This document shows positions 55,619 to 62,987 of a stretch of DNA of 64,000 nt, one piece after another. The stretch covers positions 1,302,001-1,366,000 of the forward strand of contig NZ_CP080417.1 in the NCBI RefSeq assembly GCF_019457535.1, in the 5' to 3' direction. A program made the position numbers and the translations under genes. The notes below the pieces were generated by a model. That model saw only the letters and a program-made list of their open reading frames with translations. It ran no database searches and had not been told where the DNA came from. This stretch comes from Shewanella halotolerans (GTDB lineage Bacteria > Pseudomonadota > Gammaproteobacteria > Enterobacterales > Shewanellaceae). The number at the start of each line of letters is the position of its first letter. Position 1 is the stretch's first letter.

Positions 55619-56590
55619 ATGAAACTTAAACAGCTTGTCGGTGCGGTGAGTTTAACAGCCGCTAGTGTATTCTCAGCAGCCTCAATGGCCGCTCTTGATC
55701 CATCACTGCCAACTTATGAAAAAACAAGTGGTGTATCAGGTAACCTATCTTCTGTAGGTTCAGACACTTTAGCCAACATGATGACCCTATGGGCGGAAGA
55801 GTACAAAGAGATGTACCCTAACGTTAACATTCAGATTCAAGCAGCGGGTTCATCTACTGCGCCACCAGCACTGACTGAAGGTACTTCACAGTTCGGTCCA
55901 ATGAGCCGTAAGATGAAGCCTAACGAAATCGAAGCATTCGAAAAGCACTACGGTTACCAGCCAACTGCTATCCGTGTAGCAATCGATGCTCTTGCAGTAT
56001 TCGTACACAAAGATAACCCAATCAAGGGTCTAAGCATCGAGCAGATCGACGGCATCTTCTCTGCAACACACAAGTGTGGCGGTAGCGATGTTCAACGTTG
56101 GGGCGATGTAGGCCTGGACGGTTCTTGGGCTGCTAAAGACGTACAGCTATATGGCCGTAACTCAGTATCTGGTACTTACGGTTACTTCAAGAAGAAAGCA
56201 CTTTGTAAGGGCGACTTCAAGGCTAACGTAAACGAGCAACCTGGTTCTGCATCAGTGGTTCAGTCTGTATCTCAATCACTTAACGCTATCGGTTACTCAG
56301 GTATCGGTTACAAGACGGCAGGCGTGAAAGCGGTTGCTATCGCTAAGAAAGGTACCAACTACATCGAAGCATCGGCTGCTAACGCTGCTGACGGTAGCTA
56401 CCCACTATCACGTTACCTATACGTTTACGTGAACAAGCACCCTAACAAAGAGTTGGCACCACTAGAGCGTGAATTCCTACGCTTCGTACTGTCAAAGCAG
56501 GGTCAGCAAATCGTAATGAAAGACGGTTATGTGCCACTACCACGTAGTGTGACTGCGAAAGACCTAGAAAAAGCGGGTATCCGTCTGTAA
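55619..56590 (+). CDS. pstS: Phosphate-binding protein PstS
   Basis: A 323-residue periplasmic phosphate-binding protein. The signal peptide is about 1-24 (ASMA). Phosphate-loop features include [32 protein letters not shown] and [18 protein letters not shown]. It feeds the PstCAB ABC transporter, whose genes are not adjacent. Codon usage is strongly biased, as in the porin at 51857, fitting very high expression under phosphate starvation. The frame is open upstream to 55520, but that start lies inside the Pho boxes, so ATG 55619 is used. Confidence 0.93.
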   Translation: MKLKQLVGAVSLTAASVFSAASMAALDPSLPTYEKTSGVSGNLSSVGSDTLANMMTLWAEEYKEMYPNVNIQIQAAGSSTAPPALTEGTSQFGPMSRKMKPNEIEAFEKHYGYQPTAIRVAIDALAVFVHKDNPIKGLSIEQIDGIFSATHKCGGSDVQRWGDVGLDGSWAAKDVQLYGRNSVSGTYGYFKKKALCKGDFKANVNEQPGSASVVQSVSQSLNAIGYSGIGYKTAGVKAVAIAKKGTNYIEASAANAADGSYPLSRYLYVYVNKHPNKELAPLEREFLRFVLSKQGQQIVMKDGYVPLPRSVTAKDLEKAGIRL

Positions 56591-56609
56591 GACGACAGCT
56601 TGAACTGAA

Positions 56610-56634
56610 AAGGCCTCCTAGTGAGGCCTTTTTT
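56610..56634 (+). terminator. pstS terminator
   Basis: AAGGCCTC and GAGGCCTT form an 8-bp stem with a 5-nt loop and a T run, 20 bp after the stop codon. Confidence 0.93.
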
Positions 56635-56710
56635 GTCTTCCAAATAAGACGGTATTTTTGTTTGAGTCTTGGTTACATTGTTATTTATTGAATGTGTTTG
56701 AAGAGCCTAC

Positions 56711-57016
56711 CTTCATGGCAAGTTAACGCTTGCCCGGCGGGGGAATGTGGGAATGCTTTCGGGTTGTAGCGTCTACCAGTTTGGGCATTTGATGGGATTT
56801 TGAAGGTAATGCCTTCATGGCAATCTAACGCCTGCCCGGCGAGGGAATGTGGGAATGCTTTCAGGTCGTAGCGTTTGGCTGCTTGGGTATTTGCTATGGA
56901 CTTGAAGGTCACACCTTCATGGCTATCTAACGCCTGCCCGGCGAGGGTTGTGCAGATACGCCTGTGACACGCTGTACGCCATCCCTGGCCGCTCTGCGGT
57001 TTCATCCCTGAAACCG
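56711..57016. repeat. 102-bp tandem repeats, three copies plus a distant fourth
   Basis: Copies begin with CTTCATGGC at 56711, 56813 and 56915, exactly 102 bp apart, and a fourth head lies at 57136. Each starts with a conserved core of about 50 bp containing TAACGCCTGCCCGGCGAGGG. The third copy diverges into the palindromic element at 56952. Copies three and four share a tail around 57030-57062 and 57223-57255 (TCTACACTTGGTATC). On the minus strand copies one to three are open in one frame and encode a repeated AGQALDCHEG-type peptide. Confidence 0.85.
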
Positions 57017-57036
57017 AAGGTCACCGGCGTATCTAC
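56952..57036 (-). repeat. Palindromic structured element, copy 1
   Basis: Outer arms GCAGATACGCC (56952-56962) and GGCGTATCTAC (57026-57036) enclose, read on the minus strand, GTGACCTTC, a hairpin (GGTTTCA with TGAAACC around GGGA), GCAGAGC, a second hairpin (GCCA with TGGC around GGGA) and GTGTCAC. The same skeleton occurs at 60331-60412 with different stem sequences. Confidence 0.8.
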
Positions 57037-57546
57037 ACTTGGTATCCAACGTCTCTTCGATTTAACTTCATCTGTCAGTGCTATGGATTTTGGCTTTGGT
57101 CGATTTGGAATCAATGAGTAGATTGAAGATTGTACCTTCATGGCAAGCTAACGCCTGCCCGACGAGGGAATGCCAAAAAATGTAGGGAACATTTTTGGCC
57201 CAGCCATCGACGTCCGCAGATGCATCTACACTTGGTATCTAACGTTTCTTCGATTTGGCCGTGTTTGGGTGAAAAGGGAATGAAAAAGCTGATTTGGTTT
57301 TGCCCCGAAGTGAGTTGTTGGTCTGCCAGTAAATCGCAAACTTACTACTCAACAATTTCTTATCTAAGTCCTGTTTGTGCGATTCACCACAAGACGTAGA
57401 AACTGGACAGATATACAGTCATGTTTAAATTATGTGACTTTTGGGTGATTTTAAGTCTAAATCCGTGCGCGTATTGCCGTTATTGATAATATAACTCCTT
57501 TCAAAAACAACTGATTGCAATCCTTGTTAAGTAAATAATAGGTTTG

Positions 57547-57571
57547 GAAAACGCGCATGCGCGTTTTTCCA
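57547..57571. repeat. CG-rich palindrome ahead of the cassette array
   Basis: The 12-bp perfect palindrome CGCGCATGCGCG is flanked by GGAAAA on the left and TTTTTCC on the right, making an almost perfect 25-bp inverted repeat. The core CGCGCATGCGC recurs at 57667-57677 inside the first attC-like site. Confidence 0.8.
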
Positions 57572-57627
57572 GATGGATTACTTATATGAAAAGCGGCAAA
57601 ATGCTGATAAGTTCATTATATACAGAT

Positions 57628-57695
57628 AGTTAACTGTGCGCGTTTTCACTGGTCCAACGAGGTAAACGCGCATGCGCACTAATAAAATGTTATGC
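57628..57695 (+). other. attC-like recombination site 1
   Basis: A 68-bp site bounded by AGTTAAC (57628-57634) and GTTATGC (57689-57695), the outer core boxes of attC sites. Between them GTGCGCGTTT can pair with AAACGCGCATGCGCAC with a bulge. The GTTATGC box lies 15 bp before the start codon of the SUKH gene, as expected for a cassette boundary (cut between G57689 and T57690). Confidence 0.6.
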
Positions 57696-57709
57696 CTCAA
57701 GAGTGAATC

Positions 57710-58360
57710 ATGGAATATAGTGAAGTTATAGAAAACTGGAAGGCCTTCGCTGATGCCGTCAAAGCTATTGGAGGTGATCTTCAGGCTTTTACTATAGAAG
57801 AGCCGGCAACTGAAAACGAAGTACTAGCATTAGAAGAAAAGCTTGGATTTTCATTACCCGCATCGTTGAGAGAGGTGTTGATTAACTTCTCAAGAAAAGT
57901 CGAGTTCCGCTGGTTTTTCCCGGACAAGTTCGAACTTGAAGGAGAGTTGTCGGAGATTTTTTCGGGTGATAGACATTGGTCACTAGATTGGATCTATGAT
58001 TTCAATGAATCTAAAAATGGTTGGGTTGAGGAGTGTTTCCCAAACGAAGAAGATCCATACGATGTTGTCTGGCACAACAAACTTGCGTTTCATGAGGTGG
58101 GTAACGGCGACTATTTAGCTATTGATTTGTCTTCCTCCGGTTCGGAGTCAGTAGTTTATTTGAGCCATGATGACGGTGATGGGCATGGAGTCGAGTTAGC
58201 TAAAAACTTCAAAGATTTCGTTTGTGAGAGTAGTCTCATTGGCTGTGTTGGTGGTGAAGACTGGCAGCAACTGCCATTTATTGAAAATGGCAAAAAACAT
58301 ATAGATGGTAATTGCGTAAATGCTATTAGGCTCAGAGAAGTCCTTGGAATCAAGGCATAA
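57710..58360 (+). CDS. SMI1/KNR4 (SUKH) family protein, cassette-borne
   Basis: A 216-residue cytoplasmic protein. ATENEVLALEEKLGFSLPASLREVLINFS (about 32-60) and GNGDYLAIDLSSSGSESVVYLSHDDG (about 134-160) match the SUKH fold. SUKH proteins in bacteria commonly act as immunity proteins against polymorphic toxins; no toxin gene is adjacent, so this would be an orphan. Its TAA stop forms part of the GCATAAC box of the following attC-like site. AT-rich composition differs from the GC-richer core genes and supports horizontal transfer. Confidence 0.82.
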   Translation: MEYSEVIENWKAFADAVKAIGGDLQAFTIEEPATENEVLALEEKLGFSLPASLREVLINFSRKVEFRWFFPDKFELEGELSEIFSGDRHWSLDWIYDFNESKNGWVEECFPNEEDPYDVVWHNKLAFHEVGNGDYLAIDLSSSGSESVVYLSHDDGDGHGVELAKNFKDFVCESSLIGCVGGEDWQQLPFIENGKKHIDGNCVNAIRLREVLGIKA

Positions 58361-58459
58361 CAAACGGTTGCACCGGACAAATTTCCGCTGTCATCTTTTT
58401 TGCAAAGACACGCAAAAAAGCCGCCATCAAAAATTTGCTCGGTGAGCCGGGCGTTAGAA
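58355..58459 (+). other. attC-like recombination site 2
   Basis: A 105-bp site starting GCATAAC (58355-58361) and ending GTTAGAA (58453-58459). The two halves are imperfect complements: CACCGGACAAATTTCCGC with its partner around 58410-58447, and CTTTTTTGC with GCAAAAAAG at the tip. This is the single-strand hairpin layout of attC. It separates the SUKH and GNAT genes, so the first cassette is about 57690-58453 (764 bp). Confidence 0.82.
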
Positions 58460-58472
58460 AGTTTAGGAAAAT

Positions 58473-58913
58473 ATGGTGTTAGAATTAAGAAAGTCGGTGA
58501 TATCAGAAGCCAGGGCTTTTGTTGAAATGGAGTGTTCTCATGATACAAAAGGCTTTGTTATTCCTTATTCACTAGAAAAGCACGCAAGTCTAATAGAGAG
58601 CAATGACGTAATTTATCTGTCTTTGTACTACGAAAACGAGTTGTCAGGTTTCATAATTTTGTCGCAAGAAAGCCAAGAAGTCGTTGAGTTCAGGAGAATT
58701 GTTGTTGCTTCCAAAGGAAAGGGTCTTGGTCAACTCGCAATTAAAGAGATGGAACAGTATTGTGCGGAAAACTTAAACTGTTCAAAAGTCTGGTTAGATG
58801 TATTCGAATCAAACTCAAGAGGAATATATATTTATAAAAAGCTGGGCTATACGCAATTTAAAGAAGCGTTCTATGAAGGTAAGAAATTGTTATTCATGGA
58901 AAAAACGTTCTAA
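58473..58913 (+). CDS. GNAT-family N-acetyltransferase, cassette-borne
   Basis: A 146-residue GNAT protein. The acetyl-CoA-binding motif A reads VVASKGKGLGQLAIKEMEQYC (about 71-91, a variant of Q/RxxGxG/A), followed by VWLDVFESNSRGIYIYKKLGYTQF, the motif B region. The substrate is unknown; cassette-borne GNAT genes may give resistance or modify toxins. AGGAAA precedes the ATG. The start lies 19 bp after the attC 2 crossover, and its TAA stop is inside the next attC box. Confidence 0.87.
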   Translation: MVLELRKSVISEARAFVEMECSHDTKGFVIPYSLEKHASLIESNDVIYLSLYYENELSGFIILSQESQEVVEFRRIVVASKGKGLGQLAIKEMEQYCAENLNCSKVWLDVFESNSRGIYIYKKLGYTQFKEAFYEGKKLLFMEKTF

Positions 58914-58918
58914 CAAGT
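58908..58918 (+). other. Left fragment of attC-like site 3, cut by an IS
   Basis: TTCTAAC (58908-58914) followed by AAGT fits the first core box of an attC site, and contains the stop codon of the GNAT gene. The rest of the site continues at 60099 or 60100, after the insertion element. ACAAGT occurs at both junctions (58913-58918 and 60099-60104). Confidence 0.65.
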
Positions 58919-60098
<1,180 letters not shown>

Positions 60099-60206
60099 AC
60101 AAGTTGCTCAAGTTTGTTCGTAAACTCACTGGGACAATTAACAGTTGGCTTGGCGCTTCGCGCAAGTATAGCCAACAGTCAATTACCCCTTAGCAAAGCG
60201 TTAACT
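60099..60206 (+). other. Right part of attC-like site 3
   Basis: About 108 bp from ACAAGTTGC (60099) to GTTAACT (60200-60206). The inner part is a strong imperfect hairpin: AATTAACAGTTGGCT on the left pairs with AGCCAACAGTCAATT on the right (13 of 15), with a GGCGC/GCGC tip. ACCCCTTAGC ahead of AAAGCGTTAAC is typical of the 3' end of Vibrio/Shewanella-type attC sites. Confidence 0.72.
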
Positions 60207-60330
60207 CATAGAAATTTTTATCTGAAACTCACAAGTTAGAGTTAAGACTTTAACTCGAAAATGTCCAAGAATGTTTTTAAAGCTTGGCAGTGCAATAACG
60301 TTAAATCGAAGAGACTATAGATACTGGTGT

Positions 60331-60412
60331 AAACACATTTGTGACCTTCCGAGGCATGGATGCCGAGGCAGAGCTCACATGGATGTGCTCGTAGCGTGTC
60401 ACAAATGTGTTT
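60331..60412 (+). repeat. Palindromic structured element, copy 2
   Basis: Outer arms AAACACATTTGTGAC (60331-60345) and GTCACAAATGTGTTT (60398-60412) enclose CTTC, a hairpin GGCAT-GG-ATGCC, GGCAGAGC, a hairpin CACAT-GG-ATGTG, and GTAGCGT. It matches the reverse complement of copy 1 in skeleton while both inner stems and the outer stem differ in a compensating way. Confidence 0.85.
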
Positions 60413-60550
60413 GCACATAAAGCTTGCCGCAGGCAATTCAAAACCATGAAGGTCAACGCATCTATCTGCGAAGTAAAATCTATACGGCAAGATGCTGTAA
60501 GCCTTAATGTCAGGCCCTTCATGAGAAGGTAAACGTCGGCAAATTCAGGA

Positions 60551-60580
60551 TAAAAAAAAGCGACCCTGATGAGGTCGCTT
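60551..60580 (-). terminator. Orphan minus-strand terminator
   Basis: Read on the minus strand, AAGCGACC pairs with GGTCGCTT (7-nt loop) and is followed by eight T residues. No minus-strand protein gene lies upstream between here and 60883, so it may end a small RNA. Confidence 0.75.
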
Positions 60581-60883
60581 AAGTTCCAAATTCGGAATCT
60601 AAGGATAGTTGCGCTAGAAACTATCTAAAGGGAATGATGATGAACGGTAAACACACTGATGATTAATTAAGACCTGTCACTGGGATAACTAATCGATGCA
60701 AATTCTGTTCATATTATCAGAGTGCTTTCATCGGGATTAGTTCAGAAAAATTCTGAAATATTTTCATCTTTTTTAAAAAACCTTATTAAATCAATAAAAA
60801 GCTTCATGTTTAGCACCGGCTAAAGTAGTCTGTTGCCTGACTCACTACTCATCTTTCGTCATCAATAAGGACATTGCGCCGAC

Positions 60884-61816
60884 ATGAAGTTCCCCCATCT
60901 GGTCACATCGCTGGCTATCTTCTTAATTTTCTCTATGGCCACTCAGGCGTCCACTCCGGTAGCGGTATCCGAGCAAGCGGCGCCCGGCTCTCTGGAGCTT
61001 AATTCAACGTCGCAAGCGCCTAAGGTAGAGATCCCCCGTACCGCTGTGTTCGAGCTGACCGATCCCGTGAGTAAGCGCATCTATCCGCTCTGGGTCAAGC
61101 TGCCGCGCTCTTATCAAGCCGATAGTACGAGACATTACCCTGTGGTCTATGTCTCCGATGCGCCCTATGCCTTTCAGATTGTCTCGGGTATGACCCGCTT
61201 TCCCATGAATAGCGGCAAGATGCGTGAGGCCATCATAGTCGGGCTCTCCTATGCTAAGGGGGACAAGGGGCCGCAGAGCCGGGTGCGGGACTATACCCCC
61301 TTTAACGATTCGAGCTGGAAGCTAACAACCGGCGGCGCCAGTCGCTACGCCGATTATCTAGAGACTCAGGTGTTACCCTTCATGGCTGAGCATTATCGGG
61401 TAGATGACAAGGAGCGCACCTTCGTCGGCAACTCACTCGGCGGTCTGCTTGGGGCCTATCTGCTACTGGAGAAGCCGAATCTGTTTGATAACTATGTGCT
61501 GGGCAGTCCGTCGGTGTGGTTTAATGGCGAGCAGCTGTTATCCCTAACGGCGAAGCCGAGAGCCGATGATAAACAGGCGCGGCGAGTGTTCCTGGCGGTC
61601 GGCGCGCTGGAGACGCCTGCTAAGGCGGGGATGCAACACGACATGGTGGCCGGGGCGGATAAACTCGGTCGCCACCTAAGGCGCCAGCTGGGGGATAACT
61701 TGGTACTCGAGAGCCTCACCATAGCGGGGGCGCGCCACGAAACCGCTTTTCCCACCACGGCAAGCCAAGGCCTTTATTGGCTCCTGGCGCGCGATGGAGA
61801 AGGCAGTACTCAGTAG
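60884..61816 (+). CDS. Exported alpha/beta-hydrolase, putative esterase (EstD/IroE-like)
   Basis: A 310-residue exported protein. The signal peptide is about 1-22 (ending TQAS). The hydrolase core has YPVVYVSDAPYAFQIV, the nucleophile Ser184 in GNSLGGLLG, a GSPSVWFN strand and AGARHETAFP with the likely His. This resembles the putative esterase family that includes ferric-enterochelin esterases and carbohydrate esterases. No siderophore genes are nearby. The substrate is unknown. It converges on the M9-like gene, with 11 bp between stops. Confidence 0.82.
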   Translation: MKFPHLVTSLAIFLIFSMATQASTPVAVSEQAAPGSLELNSTSQAPKVEIPRTAVFELTDPVSKRIYPLWVKLPRSYQADSTRHYPVVYVSDAPYAFQIVSGMTRFPMNSGKMREAIIVGLSYAKGDKGPQSRVRDYTPFNDSSWKLTTGGASRYADYLETQVLPFMAEHYRVDDKERTFVGNSLGGLLGAYLLLEKPNLFDNYVLGSPSVWFNGEQLLSLTAKPRADDKQARRVFLAVGALETPAKAGMQHDMVAGADKLGRHLRRQLGDNLVLESLTIAGARHETAFPTTASQGLYWLLARDGEGSTQ

Positions 61817-61827
61817 TAAGCTCGGCT

Positions 61828-62736
61828 TTAAGAGGCTTGTTTAGCGGTGTTGTTGGCATTCAGCGCCTTAAGCCAGGCCTGAAACTCTGCATCCATGCTG
61901 GTGCCCCACTGCTTTACCAATGCCTGATATCTCGGGTAGTCGCCCTTGCGGGTAAAGCCCAGCATGGTGTCTATCTTGTCTTTGTGACGCTCCATCATGA
62001 AGCGCACCGCCAGATAGCCCCAGCGATAGACGCGATCCGTGCCGCCGTTGTGCTCGTAACTGGTGTTAAACAATTCACTCAGCTCGAATTGCTGTTTGGC
62101 GATGATGGCGATGGCCGCCGGGTTGTCGTCTCCCTGAGAGATATATTCCCCCAGCCCTTCGCTCCACCACACTAGGTGAGGCAGCAGCGGCGCCGGCTCA
62201 GGGCAATATTCGGGGGCGCTGTGGGAGTCGTGCAGCGAGGCGCAAAAGTCGCCATAGAGATTGAAGTGACCATCCAGGTAATGCACATACTCGTGGGCCA
62301 GGTTCCAGATCTGTCCGCCGCGCTCATAGGCGACAAACTCTGCCTGATTCCCTGCCAGGTGGGGGAGTCCCTCCAGGAACATGCCGCCGTTGTCGCTTGG
62401 CACGTCGAAATGCGCCGTGACATAGCGGGTATAGTCGTCGCGGCTGTGATAGACGTTGGCGCGCATACGCTGATTGTTGTCATTGGCGACCGGCTTGCCC
62501 TGGGTGCCAAATAGCTGGTGGAACTTGGCCTCCTGCTTCTGCATCAGGGCGCAGGCCTGGGTTATCTGCTCCTGGGTGAGCGCCTGAGAGCGAATGGTGA
62601 TCGTGGGGCTGCAGTCGTGATTCTGGCTTAAGATTTGTTGTAATGGTGCAACCGGCGAGGTTTCACCTGCCTGCAGGGGGAAGCTGGTCAGCAGGGGCAG
62701 GACCGCCACAAAACCCATGAGAGATGATTGAGACAC
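61828..62736 (-). CDS. Short M9 (collagenase-like) metalloprotease
   Basis: A 302-residue exported protein (signal peptide about 1-23, ending LQAG). It has the M9 catalytic core: NLAHEYVHYLDGHFNLYGDF with the zinc motif HEYVH at 148-152, and WWSEGLGEYIS with Glu193 as third ligand. Typical Vibrio or Clostridium collagenases are two to three times longer, with an N-terminal activator domain and C-terminal PKD/collagen-binding domains. All are missing here, so this is the bare catalytic module. Substrate may not be collagen. Confidence 0.83.
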   Translation of the reverse strand: MSQSSLMGFVAVLPLLTSFPLQAGETSPVAPLQQILSQNHDCSPTITIRSQALTQEQITQACALMQKQEAKFHQLFGTQGKPVANDNNQRMRANVYHSRDDYTRYVTAHFDVPSDNGGMFLEGLPHLAGNQAEFVAYERGGQIWNLAHEYVHYLDGHFNLYGDFCASLHDSHSAPEYCPEPAPLLPHLVWWSEGLGEYISQGDDNPAAIAIIAKQQFELSELFNTSYEHNGGTDRVYRWGYLAVRFMMERHKDKIDTMLGFTRKGDYPRYQALVKQWGTSMDAEFQAWLKALNANNTAKQAS

Positions 62737-62987
62737 AGAGGTTTCCTTATTGTTATTTTTGTATAAAATATCCCAATTGTTTCACCTTCATTCGTCGAAG
62801 TCAATTTCTACGCAGATTGTATAAGCGGTCCGTATTGCCCGTTTGCTTAGCCCGTTTGTAATGGCCATTTGTTTAAGCCAATCGCCTTAGGCTTTATTTA
62901 GTCAGGTCGCTCTATCGGGTGGCCATGACATTCTTGGCCTGCGGGACTAAAATGGCACCAGCCCAACATCATAAAAAAGGAATCCTT
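62737..62987. other. Divergent promoter region of M9 and M1 peptidase genes
   Basis: A 251-bp gap with AT-rich DNA near the M9 start. No further gene or clear operator is seen. Confidence 0.4.

Larger units (their letters stand above)
56591..57627. other. Repeat-rich noncoding start of the accessory island
   Basis: After the pstS terminator there is about 1 kb without a gene that I can support. It is filled by the 102-bp tandem repeats (56711 onwards), the 85-bp palindromic element (56952-57036), a fourth repeat head at 57136 with a hairpin near 57173-57200, and a perfect CG-rich palindrome at 57547-57571. A short frame of about 29 codons, starting at a TTG near 57543, ends with its TAA inside the first attC-like site. 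It might be a tiny cassette gene, but evidence is thin. Confidence 0.6.
60207..60883. other. Noncoding end of the accessory island
   Basis: No protein gene is supported. It holds the second palindromic element (60331-60412), a minus-strand terminator (60551-60580), a 10-codon frame at 60634 (MMMNGKHTDD) with AAGGG upstream, and an AT-rich hairpin TTCAGAA with TTCTGAA at 60741-60757 before a T-rich run. Frames through the palindromic element look like repeat artefacts. Confidence 0.6.

Noticed and set aside
56685..57005. 106-codon minus-strand frame over the 102-bp repeats, as a real gene
   Set aside because: No convincing ribosome site, and its N-terminus lies in the palindromic element. Kept as a repeat and a finding, not as a CDS.
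56711..57255. 102-bp repeats as attC sites in reverse orientation
   Set aside because: They contain GGCGTTAG-like ends on the minus strand, but no partner core box or paired arms at the required distance.
57130..57399. 89-codon plus-strand frame
   Set aside because: Starts within the fourth repeat head, unusual composition and no family resemblance.
60242..60522. Two overlapping minus-strand frames of 73-82 codons
   Set aside because: They read through the palindromic element at 60331-60412; the residues come from the repeat arms, and there is no ribosome site.
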